The notes: generated by a model from the sequence alone, not told the origin. A stretch of DNA of 64,000 nucleotides from Scytonema tolypothrichoides VB-61278 (GCF_000828085.3 NZ_JXCA02000023.1:572302-636301); one strand, 5' to 3'. Shown: positions 26,873-37,906, counted from the first letter of the stretch. Made by a program: numbers and translations.

Positions 26873-27948
26873 GTTGTTCGTATCCTTTGCAAGACAATGA
26901 AGCTTAAAAAGAGAATGATCCCAATGGTCGTCATAAGTATTTGTACCAAGGTCATATTTTGTAGTCTCATTGCCAACACGTTGCAAATCAAAGCAATTGA
27001 CCAAAGAGTCAGCGCGGCATGGCGTTGAGACAAGCCCCAAGCTAACAAGCGGTGGTGCAAGTGGTCTTTCCCAGGTGTGCTAAGAGGGTTTTTCCCCGCC
27101 ATCAAGCGTCGGATAAACACTTGAGTGGTATCGAGTACTGGCAACAGCAAAAACAGAACTGGTGCTACCAGAGAGACAGCCGTAGGTGCTTGGAGATTAC
27201 CTAAAATACTAGTAGCAGCTAGCACATAACCGAAAAAGTAGGCTCCGGCATCACCCATAATAATGCGCGAAGGGTGGAAGTTGTGGCGCAAGAAGCCCAA
27301 CGCCGCACCTGCCAATGCTGCTAGAACTAACGTCGCTGCCGCACGGTTGGGAACCTGAGCTGAAACAGCTAATAAACTTATAGCGGTGATAAAGCTTACT
27401 CCTCCCGCCAAACCGTCCATGCCATCCATTAAGTTGATGGCATTCGTGATTCCGACTACCCACAGTACAGTGAGTATTACTGATAATGTAGAGTCGATGG
27501 GAGTTCCAAAAGAGAATTCAATGGTAATACGATTAGCAACCAGCAATAGAGCCGTGAGTATCTGAATTAACAATCGAACCAGAGGGGGTAAGCCAAATTG
27601 GTCATCAATAAAGCCCACAAGAACCAGTATCGAGCCCCCTAGAAGAATCGTCTGTACCTCAGCCAGTACTCTTTCGAGTTCAATAGGTCGTAAGAGACTG
27701 GCTAATACCACGGCAGCAATCACTCCTGCATAAATAGCTAGACCTCCTGCATTAGGCAAAGGTTCTCGGTTCAGTCGTCGCGCATTGGGTTGATCCGCCC
27801 AACCTACTCGCAGGGCAAACTTGCGGACTCCTGGAATCAAACGCCAAGTGACAGTACCAGCTAAAAGAAATGTAAATACTACCGCTAACCAGCCGGAACC
27901 GCTAGGGTCAGCAATACCGAGGGAACGAAGGGAGCTGTATATGTTCAT
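26869..27948 (-). CDS. Undecaprenyl-phosphate GlcNAc-1-phosphate transferase (WecA/TagO-like)
   Basis: A 359-residue polytopic membrane enzyme of glycosyltransferase family 4, transferring HexNAc-1-P to undecaprenyl phosphate for surface polysaccharide or peptidoglycan-linked glycans. It has about ten hydrophobic helices and conserved cytoplasmic loops: GLAIYAGV, VGFIDDQFGLPP (Asp-rich motif), NLMDGMDGLAGG, MGDAGAYFFGYVLA and the C-terminal DHLHHRLLAWG. The start at 27948 (MNIYSSLRSLG) is an ATG. It is convergent with hpnK and not part of the hopanoid operon. Confidence 0.88.
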   Translation of the reverse strand: MNIYSSLRSLGIADPSGSGWLAVVFTFLLAGTVTWRLIPGVRKFALRVGWADQPNARRLNREPLPNAGGLAIYAGVIAAVVLASLLRPIELERVLAEVQTILLGGSILVLVGFIDDQFGLPPLVRLLIQILTALLLVANRITIEFSFGTPIDSTLSVILTVLWVVGITNAINLMDGMDGLAGGVSFITAISLLAVSAQVPNRAAATLVLAALAGAALGFLRHNFHPSRIIMGDAGAYFFGYVLAATSILGNLQAPTAVSLVAPVLFLLLPVLDTTQVFIRRLMAGKNPLSTPGKDHLHHRLLAWGLSQRHAALTLWSIALICNVLAMRLQNMTLVQILMTTIGIILFLSFIVLQRIRTT

Positions 27949-28224
27949 CTCCCGATTTAACCATTAGTGTTAGTGTCGATAAGCATCAACTGTATGTTAG
28001 TGAATTTTTTCCTAACTATCTGTAACTTCATAAGAAGTTGCTTCTAATATAGAGTCATTCTGTGAGGATAAAGTGTCGGAGTAAGGGCATAACACCTTAC
28101 GTCTTTTGGGTAGAGTGGGGTGTGGAGTAGAAAGATTATTTTTTATTTTGTCTTTTGAAATTAAAATTGTCACTGGTCTGACACCCTGAACTTCAACGAC
28201 ATTCGATGCGACAAGATGACCAAA

Positions 28225-28352
28225 ACGCGCGGGTGTAGGGGTGTGAGGGTGTAAGGGGAAATATTGAACGATATTTTTGTACAAGAAAGCCCCGGAACCA
28301 ATAAGGGTACCTGGACCCACTTAATTTATTCCCTACACCCCTACACCCGTGA
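28225..28352. repeat. Inverted pair of (GGGTGTA)-type repeats
   Basis: gggtgtaggggtgtgagg with its following gtgtaagggg (about 28229-28257) is facing ccctacacccctacaccc (about 28331-28348) across about 70 bp. The arms could pair. The same unit is at 14431-14465. The gap 27949-28479 otherwise holds no credible gene; its right end is the groL promoter. Confidence 0.7.
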
Positions 28353-28419
28353 CCCCCCTTCTTCTTGACGATTTTTGGGTAGTTTTGTCTAAATTGTTAT
28401 GATTGGTGACTTGAAGTGA

Positions 28420-28446
28420 TTAGCACTCTTGACCAGTGAGTGCTAA
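28420..28446 (+). promoter_or_regulatory. CIRCE operator upstream of groL
   Basis: The perfect consensus TTAGCACTC - 9 nt - GAGTGCTAA lies 33 bp upstream of the groL start. CIRCE is bound by the HrcA repressor, which relieves repression on heat shock. Confidence 0.96.
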
Positions 28447-28467
28447 ATTGTCTATTGGAAGCGCTAG

Positions 28468-30153
<1,686 letters not shown>

Positions 30154-30178
30154 TCCTACTGACCAGATATCATCCGCC

Positions 30179-30211
30179 AAGGTGGGCAGCAGTGCCCACC
30201 TTACTTTTTTT
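30179..30211 (+). terminator. Rho-independent terminator of groL
   Basis: AAGGTGGGCA (30179-30188) pairs perfectly with TGCCCACCTT (30193-30202) over a 4-nt loop; acttttttt follows. Confidence 0.92.
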
Positions 30212-30426
30212 AACACTAACTTGGCACAGGCTCGAAGTCCAAAGCTCATCCACCTATCTGCCAGTCTTAAAAGACAATCTACCTTTATTTAGTACGACAG
30301 TACAGTAGCTATTGCTAATAATAACTATTGCTAAATATAAACATTTATAACTAAATATAATCTTTTTTCAATGAAATCTAAAAATTTGTCAATATATGGG
30401 CAAGAGTGTACATCAATTAACTGGTT

Positions 30427-30873
30427 ATGAGTGAAGACCCAATCACCCGAGATCTGGAAACAACGCCTTTAGAAGTGACCACTTTGCAACTAAGTCTGTA
30501 TCAAGTCATACAAAAATCTTTTCAGATTTTAGAGGCAGTACAAAAAGCTTTAGATATTGAACCAGCAAGCCATCATAATCAAGTTAATAAGTTAGAACCT
30601 AGGAACGAGTTAATTGAGTTAGAATCTGAGCCGGAAATTATTTCACCTCAAACAGGTCATCAACTCTATTGTGAAAAATATAAAACTTACACTGTTGAAG
30701 AACTAGCTCAAGAAAAGAGCTATTTAGCAAATTTTCAGGCGGAAAATTTTAAGAAGAGGGCTGAAAATTACAACAAATTTCTTGAGGCTCAATCTAAGTT
30801 TGCGAAGAGTAAAGCTATATTTGAAACAAATCAAACTAAATTTAGCTCTATAAGGCAATATAAGAGTTTTTGA
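30427..30873 (+). CDS. Hypothetical protein, helical, no recognised domain
   Basis: A 148-residue protein that I do not recognise. Residues about 15-45 are a hydrophobic-heptad helix (LQLSLYQVIQKSFQILEAVQ), followed by an acidic linker (ELIELESEPEIISP). The C-terminus is a charged coiled-coil-like region (VEELAQEKSYLANFQAENF and onward, Lys/Glu rich). It has no signal peptide or membrane span. It stands alone, with no operon partner in sight. The ATG at 30427 follows an AT-rich leader without a clear Shine-Dalgarno. Confidence 0.5.
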   Translation: MSEDPITRDLETTPLEVTTLQLSLYQVIQKSFQILEAVQKALDIEPASHHNQVNKLEPRNELIELESEPEIISPQTGHQLYCEKYKTYTVEELAQEKSYLANFQAENFKKRAENYNKFLEAQSKFAKSKAIFETNQTKFSSIRQYKSF

Positions 30874-31685
30874 CATTCTTTTTAGGTAAAAACAACCAAG
30901 TCTTGCGCGTTAGCTTAACTTTTAGTTCATCATAGTAGTTATGTTTACAAAAAAACTTAATATTCTGTCTGTCTACAGGTAGTAAACAATCGTAGCAATT
31001 TCATTAAAACTAAAAACAGGAATACATCAACCATTTAAATTGTCTCCTGCTGTCTTATGCTTCTAATTCGCAGGGGACTATTTTGTTTTGAGTATGAACT
31101 ATTTGAAATCCATTGCATAGGCAACGTCTAGGGATAAGTCATACCAAATCCTGTGCCAGGGTTAAAATGGGGTTACAAAGGCGGATTCAGTATAAAGATT
31201 TCAACAAACATGAAACGTAAAATGTCCGTAGCATTCGCTCGTAGCGTGCCGCAGGCATACTCAACCCTGTGAGATCAGTGTTGCTTTGAGGATCATCGCA
31301 AAGGCTAGGCAACTGGCGTTCTTTCAAGCGTGTCCAGAGGAGATACCTAAAGAAGGCTCTATTTTACGTTTCTCAATGTTGACCTACTTATCAATACAAT
31401 GTTTCGATACTGCGAGCAAGGATAAAGTATTTTTGGTGACATACTTTTTTTTTAGTAAACTTAATGACAAAATAAATGCTTGCACACGCAACTCTCTTGG
31501 TGATTTAATAGCCATGTCCAAAGCTAGTTCATCGCTAATTTCATGTTATTTTCTCCAGAGTCTTGCCTAGTTCCGCAACTTGTGATAATAACATTACACA
31601 TTCTGGATATTAGACTGAAGATAAGACATGGTATTAGTGCTATGTCCTTACGGCTAATTCCGCCAAATGCTAAATAGGAGAATAC
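30874..31685. other. AT-rich gap, no credible gene
   Basis: One 94-codon frame (31286-31570) lacks a ribosome-binding site and any motif. Short repeat-like fragments (gtccgtagcattcgctcgta, cgtgccgcaggcatac near 31225-31260) recur in style with 11.4 kb and 46.7 kb. The last 30 bp (aaataggagaatac) are the ribosome-binding site of the SPFH gene. Confidence 0.5.
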
Positions 31686-32525
31686 ATGGAACCAATTATT
31701 GCCATAGTCTTAGTCCTTATAGGGTATGCATTAGGATCCGCAAAACTTATTAATCAGGGAAATGAAGCTTTGGTTGAACGTTTGGGGCAGTATCATCGCA
31801 AACTGAAACCAGGACTCAACTTTATTGTTCCCTTGCTCGATCAAATTGTCATGGAGGACACGACTCGAGAGCAAGTTTTAGACATCAAGCCTCAGAATGT
31901 CATTACCAGAGATAATATCTACTTGGAAGTGGATGGGGTTGTTTACTGGCGCGTCAGAGATATAGAGAAAAGCTTTTACGAAATTGACGACTTGCAGCAG
32001 GCACTAACAAACTTGACTACAACTACGCTTAGGGAAATCATTGCCCAGAATACTTTGGAAGAAACCAACGCCGCCAGAGCAAGCATGAACAGTGCCTTGC
32101 TAGACCAGTTGAATCAGACAACGGCGCAGTGGGGAGTTGAAATTACCCGGGTAGATATTCAGAGTATTACACCACCTGAAAGCGTGCGGAAATCAATGGA
32201 AGAGCAGCGAGCAGCGGAAATTAATAGCCGCGCTGCGATTTTAGAAGCAGAAGGGCAACGGGAAGCCGCAATTAAGAAAGCACAAGGAACGAAAACCTCA
32301 ATGGAAATCATTTCTAATGCTTTACGTTCTAATCCTGAAAGTAAGGAAATTCTGCGGTATCTTGTGGCTCAAGATTACATCAATGCCAGCTACAGACTGG
32401 GTGAAAGCCAAAACGCCAAAGTTGTGTTTGTAGATCCAGGCAAAGGTGGTGAGATGATGGATTTGATTTCCGAGATGACATATCAAGAAGGTCATAGCAA
32501 CAATGGTGAAAAAGCTTCAAACTAG
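31686..32525 (+). CDS. SPFH/band-7 membrane protein (paraslipin-like)
   Basis: A 279-residue protein. An N-terminal hydrophobic anchor (IIAIVLVLIGYALGSA) is followed by the band-7 domain with ALVERLGQYHRKLKPGLNFI and LREIIAQNTLEE, then a coiled coil rich in Ala/Glu (EEQRAAEINSRAAILEAEGQ). It resembles stomatin-like paraslipins, which scaffold membrane proteases and microdomains. Paraslipins are usually about 300-330 residues, so this one is slightly short. No NfeD partner is adjacent. Its stop overlaps the convergent folP stop by 4 bp. Confidence 0.88.
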   Translation: MEPIIAIVLVLIGYALGSAKLINQGNEALVERLGQYHRKLKPGLNFIVPLLDQIVMEDTTREQVLDIKPQNVITRDNIYLEVDGVVYWRVRDIEKSFYEIDDLQQALTNLTTTTLREIIAQNTLEETNAARASMNSALLDQLNQTTAQWGVEITRVDIQSITPPESVRKSMEEQRAAEINSRAAILEAEGQREAAIKKAQGTKTSMEIISNALRSNPESKEILRYLVAQDYINASYRLGESQNAKVVFVDPGKGGEMMDLISEMTYQEGHSNNGEKASN

Positions 32526-33388
32526 TCTGACGGCAGGACTTGCGAAGATTGTCGGAAAATTGCATCAGCAACCAAGGATACATCGCGCATTTCTTTGACA
32601 TCGTGAACTCGGAGGATATCAGCGCCATTGAAGATAGCAGCACAACATGCCGCTGCCGTTCCCCAGACTCGTGCTTTCGGGTCTGGCTGATTTAAAATAC
32701 GACCAATGAAACTTTTACGAGATGCTCCTACTAAAATAGGACACTTAAGTTGACGCAATTGGGGTAAGCGGCGCAAAATTTCTAAATTTTGCTCATAGTT
32801 CTTGGCAAAGCCAATCCCTGGATCGATGATAATTTTTCTTTCGTCAATACCTACAGCAGTAGCTGCAGCGATTTGCTTTGCCAAAAAACTATAAATCTCT
32901 CCCATCAAATCCTGATAATCAGTGAATTGTTGCATTGTTTGCGGGTTTCCCCGGATGTGCATTAATATAATAGGCACATTCATTCTTGCTACTGTCGGCA
33001 ACATTTCTGGGTCTAAGCTAGCCCCGGAAATGTCATTAACTATATCTGCTCCTGCTTCTACAGCAGCTTTGGCAACAGCTGCTGTAGTTGTGTCTACAGA
33101 AATTGGCACTGGTATCTCTTTTCGGAGTACGTGTAATACTGGCAAAACTCGGTCAAGTTCTTCTGCAAGAGTGATTTGCTCTGCCCCTGGTCGAGTTGAT
33201 TGACCACCGACATCGATAATATCTGCACCAGCTGCTACCATTGCTTGTGCTTGTGCTAAAGCAGCAGTGACTGTATTGAATTCGCCACCATCACTAAAAC
33301 TGTCAGGTGTGACATTGAGAATCCCCATGAGGTATGTTCGCTGTCCCCACTCAAAACAGCGTTCTCGAATGATTAAATTGGCTGTCAT
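32522..33388 (-). CDS. folP: Dihydropteroate synthase
   Basis: FolP condenses pABA with hydroxymethyl-dihydropterin pyrophosphate for folate. The TIM-barrel signatures are MGILNVTPDSFSDGGEF (pterin-binding), GADIIDVGGQSTRPGA, IVNDISGASLDPEM, IIIDPGIGFAKNYEQN and LVGASRKSFIGRIL. The start is the ATG at 33388 (MTANLIIRERCFEWG), with ggagg 11 nt upstream; an upstream GTG also exists. tpiA lies 178 bp upstream on the same strand, with a palindromic repeat between them. Confidence 0.94.
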   Translation of the reverse strand: MTANLIIRERCFEWGQRTYLMGILNVTPDSFSDGGEFNTVTAALAQAQAMVAAGADIIDVGGQSTRPGAEQITLAEELDRVLPVLHVLRKEIPVPISVDTTTAAVAKAAVEAGADIVNDISGASLDPEMLPTVARMNVPIILMHIRGNPQTMQQFTDYQDLMGEIYSFLAKQIAAATAVGIDERKIIIDPGIGFAKNYEQNLEILRRLPQLRQLKCPILVGASRKSFIGRILNQPDPKARVWGTAAACCAAIFNGADILRVHDVKEMRDVSLVADAIFRQSSQVLPSD

Positions 33389-33404
33389 AAGATTTACGTC
33401 CTCC

Positions 33405-33550
33405 ACTCGTTCCCTGGCTCAGCCTGGGAACGCTCTACTAGAGGCTCCGCCTCCAGATTTCAAAATGACTTTTGCGATTTCTACGTGAGACAGAGTCTCA
33501 CTGTATGCATTCCCAGGCTCAGCCTGGGAAGGAGAGAACGAGGGAACGAG
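33405..33550. repeat. Palindromic repeat pair between tpiA and folP
   Basis: Perfect palindrome TTCCCAGGCT-c-AGCCTGGGAA lies at 33510-33530, with a near copy (gttccctggctcagcctgggaac) at about 33408-33431. Between them is gaggctccgcctc. The same family, a TTCCAGCCT-n-AGGCTGGAA palindrome with a gaggctctgcctc companion, recurs at 37.97-38.33 kb and 52.8-53.05 kb. Confidence 0.85.
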
Positions 33551-33566
33551 AGAAAATATACATCAA

Positions 33567-34292
33567 TCACTGATAATTCACGAGTCTGGCGAAACTTGCG
33601 GCTTCCAAACTTGCTCCTCCCACCAGAACACCGTCAATTTCGCTTTGAGCCATGATTTCGTCTATATTATTCGGCTTTACCGAACCACCGTATTGAATTG
33701 GCACATCAGGATTGCTTAATTGGCTGCGAATTAAACCGATGACACGATTGGCTTCCTTGGTTTCACAAGTGTCGCCAGTACCGATCGCCCAAATAGGTTC
33801 GTAAGCAATGACCAAATTCTCCTGATCAATACCCACCAAATCTTTTTCGAGTTGGCTGATAATCAGTGATTCTGTCTCAAGCGCATCTCGTTGTTGCTTC
33901 GTTTCACCTACACATAGAATAGGAGTCAGACCAAACCTTTGAGCCGCTTTGAGGCGCAGGTTGACGGTATAGTCCGTTTCACCAAAATATTGCCGGCGTT
34001 CGCTATGACCGACAATAACATAACGCATGCCAATTTCCTGCAACATTGGTCCGGAAATTTCACCAGTATACGCCCCACTCTCTTCCCAATGGATATTTTG
34101 CGCCCCCAATTGTACACGGGTTCCATGCAAACTCTTGGACAAAACGTTTAAGTCAGTGAAGGGGACGCATAATACCACTTCTCGGTCTTGAGGGGTTTCG
34201 TCCAAGCTGGGCAGAAATCCTTTTAAAAACTCCAGAGATTCTGCCTGGGTTTTGAACATTTTCCAGTTACCGGCAATAACTATTTTTCGCAC
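33567..34292 (-). CDS. tpiA: Triosephosphate isomerase
   Basis: The 241-residue glycolytic and Calvin-cycle enzyme has AGNWKMFKT (catalytic Lys), the catalytic His in [12 protein letters not shown], the catalytic Glu in [13 protein letters not shown] and the phosphate loop in YGGSVKPNN. The start is set at the GTG (34292) giving [11 protein letters not shown], the usual cyanobacterial N-terminus; a TTG five codons upstream is the longer option. Confidence 0.94.
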   Translation of the reverse strand: MRKIVIAGNWKMFKTQAESLEFLKGFLPSLDETPQDREVVLCVPFTDLNVLSKSLHGTRVQLGAQNIHWEESGAYTGEISGPMLQEIGMRYVIVGHSERRQYFGETDYTVNLRLKAAQRFGLTPILCVGETKQQRDALETESLIISQLEKDLVGIDQENLVIAYEPIWAIGTGDTCETKEANRVIGLIRSQLSNPDVPIQYGGSVKPNNIDEIMAQSEIDGVLVGGASLEAASFARLVNYQ

Positions 34293-34399
34293 AGGTGATT
34301 TCGTCAAGAACTATAACGCTACTAGATGCATTTTTCAGTTTATGACTTTAAGGGGTCAATTTTTCCTTCTCATTAGGTATTTATTATGAGTCATTAGTC

Positions 34400-34800
34400 A
34401 TTCCCTCGTGAGTGTGGGGCTTGCATCCTTGCTTTTTTTGAATTTTGAATTTTGCGAAAAGTTGAGCCAGTCGCGTGGTGAGGCAGTCCGCAGAACAGGG
34501 GGTTTCCACGCCAGGTGGCACCGTCCTTGGGAACCCCCCTCCGGGTTCGCCAGATGCAGCCCGGTGGGAGACCCTCCTGCAGCACTGGTCTCACCGCAAC
34601 GCACTGGCTCCCCATGAGGAACTGCCGAAAGGGTTTCCCGACTTGAGCGAACTGGCGTGCCAGGAGGAGCCAGAACAAGCGTGAGGGAAACCCTCACGCT
34701 TGTTCTGGTGAGTAAGCGCGCGAATGACGGCTTTCAAGGACAGAGGCGACCCGCGTTCCCGAAGGGCCTTGGTTTCCCGACAGAGCAAACTTTTCAAGAC
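34400..34800. repeat. Composite interspersed repeat block upstream of the GTPase gene
   Basis: The gap 34293-34877 is repeat: gaattttgaattttg heptamers at about 34438-34455, then a block with ccaggtggcaccgtccttgg, ggaaccccc and ggtttcccgac segments related to that at 6.98-7.13 kb, then a long perfect hairpin, then gcgacccgcgttcccgaagg with more gtttcccgac. Open frames across it are artefacts of the repeat. Confidence 0.75.
34670..34708. repeat. Perfect 18-bp-stem hairpin
   Basis: The arm at 34670-34687 (ccagaacaagcgtgaggg) is exactly reverse-complementary to 34691-34708, with a 3-nt loop aaa. It is GC-rich, has no T-run and lies inside the repeat block, so a mobile-element or REP-type origin fits better than a terminator. 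Confidence 0.93.
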
Positions 34801-34877
34801 GAATTTTGAATTTGGGGGAAGCGAGGGTCATGATAGTAAACGAGATATACATACAAAATTTCAAATCTAAAATTGAT

Positions 34878-36353
34878 ATGACTTCGACATTACCCGATCC
34901 ACATCCTAATGATTCGCCCAGCACTGACGAAAATTCTCTCAATTGGGAGGAACAACTCGATAGTGCGATTTTTACTTTTGAAGATATCCAAGCAGAACTC
35001 AACTATAAACAAGCGCGAACCGCACTCCGAAATTTGGTAGATAAGCTTGACCTCACTCAAGAGGAAAAAGACGGATTGGAGATGGAGATTGGCGATTTGG
35101 AAACAATGCTGTTGAAATTAGAACGCATGGTCGTTCAGATAGCCGCCTTCGGTATGGTGGGACGAGGCAAATCATCTCTACTCAATGCTTTGGTAGGTCA
35201 ACCAGTATTTGAAACAGGTCCCTTGCACGGTGTCACCCGCAATTCTCAAACAGCAAATTGGACGATCACAGAAGAAGCAATTGGGGAAACAGAACGCGCT
35301 TTGCGAGTCACTCTACCGGGAAGTGGTCAATCTCAAGTGGAATTGATTGATACCCCAGGGTTAGACGAAGTTGATGGTGAAACCCGCGCCACACTGGCAC
35401 AACAGATAGCAAAACAGGCGGATTTGATTCTGTTTGTCGTTGCTGGCGATATGACGAAAGTTGAACATGATGCGCTTTCCCAATTGCGGGAAGTTGGTAA
35501 ACCGATTTTGCTGGTGTTTAACAAAGTAGACCAGTTTCCCGAAGCAGATCGTATGGCAATCTACGAAAAAATACGGGATGAGAGGGTACGAGAATTACTT
35601 TCACCTGATGAAATTGTCATGGCTGCAGCATCGCCTTTAGTGAGGAGGATGGTTCATCGCCCCGACGGTACCAGGGGTGTGCAGCTGAGTCCAGGAAAAG
35701 CCCAAGTTGAGGAACTGAAGCTGAAGATTTTGGAAATTCTACATCGTGAAGGCAAAGCCTTGGTCGCCCTCAACACTATGCTTTATGCTGACAATGTCAA
35801 TGAGCAATTGGTGGAGCGAAAACTGAAGATTCGAGAGACGAGTGCTAATCAGTTGATTTGGAAGGCGACGATGACTAAGGCAATGGCGATCGCCCTCAAT
35901 CCCGTCATGCTAGTAGATGTTCTCGCTGGCGCTGTGATAGATATTATCCTGATTCTAGGCTTATCAAAACTTTATGGCATTCCCATGACCGAAACTGGAG
36001 CCATAAAATTATTACAAAGAATTGCCTTGAGTATGGGTGGTATCAGTGCCAGTGAACTATTAGCAAACTTGGGCTTAAGTTCGCTAAAAACATTACTTGG
36101 TCTATCTGCACCTGCGACTGGGGGCGCTTCCTTGGGTGCTTATCTTTCAGTAGCACTGACTCAAGCTGGTGTCGCAGGCGTTTCTTGCTATGGTCTTGGG
36201 TATGTGACCAAAGCATACTTAGCCAATGGGGCAAATTGGGGACCAGATGGTCCTAAAGTTGTGATTAGTAAAATTTTGGCAACCCTTGATGAAGGTTCAA
36301 TTCTCAACCGGATTAAAGATGAATTGCGATTGAAGATAATAGCTAAAACGTAA
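34878..36353 (+). CDS. Era-like GTPase with C-terminal DUF697-type membrane region
   Basis: A 491-residue protein from the ATG at 34878 (the frame opens 24 codons upstream). An N-terminal helical region of about 80 residues is followed by the G domain: G1 GMVGRGKSSLLNAL (about 91-104), G3 LIDTPGLDEVDGE and G4 LVFNKVDQF. Residues about 330-470 carry hydrophobic helices (MLVDVLAGAVIDIILILGLS, GISASELLANLGLSSLKTLL) of the DUF697 type. Such GTPases are membrane-associated and functionally unassigned. Two paralogous membrane proteins follow within 2.1 kb on the same strand. Confidence 0.85.
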   Translation: MTSTLPDPHPNDSPSTDENSLNWEEQLDSAIFTFEDIQAELNYKQARTALRNLVDKLDLTQEEKDGLEMEIGDLETMLLKLERMVVQIAAFGMVGRGKSSLLNALVGQPVFETGPLHGVTRNSQTANWTITEEAIGETERALRVTLPGSGQSQVELIDTPGLDEVDGETRATLAQQIAKQADLILFVVAGDMTKVEHDALSQLREVGKPILLVFNKVDQFPEADRMAIYEKIRDERVRELLSPDEIVMAAASPLVRRMVHRPDGTRGVQLSPGKAQVEELKLKILEILHREGKALVALNTMLYADNVNEQLVERKLKIRETSANQLIWKATMTKAMAIALNPVMLVDVLAGAVIDIILILGLSKLYGIPMTETGAIKLLQRIALSMGGISASELLANLGLSSLKTLLGLSAPATGGASLGAYLSVALTQAGVAGVSCYGLGYVTKAYLANGANWGPDGPKVVISKILATLDEGSILNRIKDELRLKIIAKT

Positions 36354-36361
36354 GTAGATTG

Positions 36362-36405
36362 GGAACAGGGAACAGGGAACAGTAAACAGTAAACAGAGAA
36401 CAGGT
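36362..36405. repeat. Heptamer tandem repeat (GGGAACA / GTAAACA)n
   Basis: Six imperfect copies of gaacagg/aaacagt units lie immediately after the GTPase stop. This is the same unit as near 57.75 and 59.31 kb. Confidence 0.8.
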
Positions 36406-36541
36406 TAAGAGGTATTTTTATGTATCTTGGTGTACGCAGTTCATGACGGCTACTTAAAAAAACACAATAATGTTTTTAATCATTAGATGTTGTGAGTGCA
36501 ATTTTTCCTCAATAGCTAACCTCTTGAAGTCATACACAGCT

Positions 36542-37114
36542 ATGCCACCTGATTTACAAAGCTTATATATTACACAAGACGATTTGAAACAAATAGCTGG
36601 TCTCAGTCGTAGAGATTTGAAAGCTGATGAAACATTAAAATACCCACGTAAGGCGCGTTTATTACTTTTAGGCGCGTATACAGAGCAAATATTGTTTTTT
36701 GGCTGGGGATTAATTCCTATTGCTTACTTAATTAAGTGGAGATTTTTCAGAGAACGTCAGAGAAATATTCTCAGGCAAATTGATGATTATAATGCAGTGT
36801 TAAAAGCAATAGATATTAATGACCAGCTAGAAGCGGCTGGAAACCAAGGAGTGAGTTTAACTGATAGAGAAAAAGTCCTTGACGTTTTAAAAACCACAAG
36901 AGCCAATTTAATTTGTGCGTTAAAAACAGAGCGTATCTTGAGGAAAAATAAGGAATTTATTGATCTCAATATGAAACATTTGGAGAGCAATGTCACTGCT
37001 ATGCAAGGCCTAAAAGTCAGTCATGAGGCGAGAGAATATGCACAACGAGTTAATGAAGCCTTGCAAATTGCACAAGATGTGCAATTAGAAATGAGAAAGC
37101 TAGAAGAGGAGTGA
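36542..37114 (+). CDS. Membrane/coiled-coil protein, paralogue A
   Basis: A 190-residue protein, start at the ATG at 36542 (MPPDLQSLYITQDDLKQIAG), inside a longer open frame. One membrane segment (about residues 48-66, EQILFFGWGLIPIAYLI) lies between a short cytosolic N-domain and a long coiled coil (DREKVLDVLKTTRANLICAL, TERILRKNKEF). It is clearly homologous to the protein at 38417-39079: PDLQSL/PDLLSL, DREKV, LKTERILR-NK, EYAQ-NEALQIA share order. I do not recognise a named family. Confidence 0.65.
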   Translation: MPPDLQSLYITQDDLKQIAGLSRRDLKADETLKYPRKARLLLLGAYTEQILFFGWGLIPIAYLIKWRFFRERQRNILRQIDDYNAVLKAIDINDQLEAAGNQGVSLTDREKVLDVLKTTRANLICALKTERILRKNKEFIDLNMKHLESNVTAMQGLKVSHEAREYAQRVNEALQIAQDVQLEMRKLEEE

Positions 37115-37149
37115 ACCAGTGAACAGTTATGAGTTATCAGTAAAATGGT

Positions 37150-37216
37150 GTGTTAGGGCGGAGGCTAACGCACCGCTCGAATTGGTGCGTTAACAGAGTG
37201 TAACGCACCCTACGCA
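37150..37216. repeat. Palindromic gcgtta/taacgc repeat
   Basis: Segments gtgtgttagggcggaggcta, acgcaccgctcgaattggtg and taacgcaccctacgc contain inverted ggtgcgtta/taacgcacc copies, an arrangement common in cyanobacterial intergenic repeats. Confidence 0.65.
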
Positions 37217-37309
37217 AATCTTATGTTTAATTTGGTTGATTTACTTAGAAGAGGATTAAACCAATGAACAGTGAACAGCGATAACTGATAACTGATAACT
37301 GATAAATGC

Positions 37310-37495
37310 CTACAAAATGAACCGTCGTTCTAAGTAATAGTTTTCTTGAATTTTTTGGAGATATTCAGGCTTTTTTGTTTTGACTTGGTTTTGAGAAGAG
37401 AAATCTAATTCAGAGTTATCCATGTGAGATGTCTTCTGATTTTTTTCTTCTTTCGGAGGAGGTTTGAGTTGGAAAACTAGGGCGATGTACAGCAT
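37310..37495 (-). CDS. Possible small protein, low support
   Basis: A 61-codon frame with an ATG start gives MLYIALVFQLKPPPKEEKNQ and a charged tail ending YYLERRFIL. It has no motif and no evident Shine-Dalgarno, but base usage is not repeat-like and the reading is free of the surrounding repeats. It could be a small gene or chance. Confidence 0.22.
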   Translation of the reverse strand: MLYIALVFQLKPPPKEEKNQKTSHMDNSELDFSSQNQVKTKKPEYLQKIQENYYLERRFIL

Positions 37496-37826
37496 AACTG
37501 TTTAAGTGACTCTCTTTGTTTAGAAGTTTTTGTATTACGCTTGACGTTTTTTGTATTATGTAAATACTACAAGAAGTATCAAGGAATTTCGGAAAAATGT
37601 TTGAAATTCTTTGAAAACCTGACTACGCTTGTCTTTGAGTCTAAAATTATTGTCCTACTTCGTAGACAACGGAGTAGTGAGACAGTGCTGCAGTCCTTAT
37701 TTTGCGCGCCGAGGAGACTGCTATCCTATTGGAAGAAGAAAAAGAAGATAGGTCATCTTAGACTGGGAAGGGAGTAGGATACAACTGAGATCTTGTATGA
37801 TTCTCATGCCTTGCATTCTCGTCCGT

Positions 37827-37906
37827 CTGGGATTTAAATCCCAGTCTCAGAGCAAAAGTCGTCTAAAGACGACTGCATAAGCCTTGAAGTCTACTAAAGT
37901 AGACTT
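37827..37906. repeat. Run of three perfect palindromes
   Basis: CTGGGATTTAAATCCCAG (37827-37844), AGTCGTCT-aa-AGACGACT (37857-37874) and AAGTCTACT-aa-AGTAGACTT (37887-37906) lie in a row with about 12-nt spacers. All arms pair perfectly. This resembles REP-type clusters rather than terminators. Confidence 0.9.

Noticed and set aside
28012..28320. 102-codon minus-strand frame upstream of groL
   Set aside because: It passes through heptamer repeats and has no recognisable domain or credible start signal.
31286..31570. 94-codon plus-strand frame
   Set aside because: No Shine-Dalgarno, odd composition, no motif; probably chance in an AT-rich gap.
34394..34797. Several overlapping frames on both strands (up to 100 codons)
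   Set aside because: All lie in the composite repeat block with its perfect hairpin.
37541..37777. 78-codon plus-strand frame
   Set aside because: AT-rich, no motif, Lys-rich end typical of chance; next to palindromic repeats.
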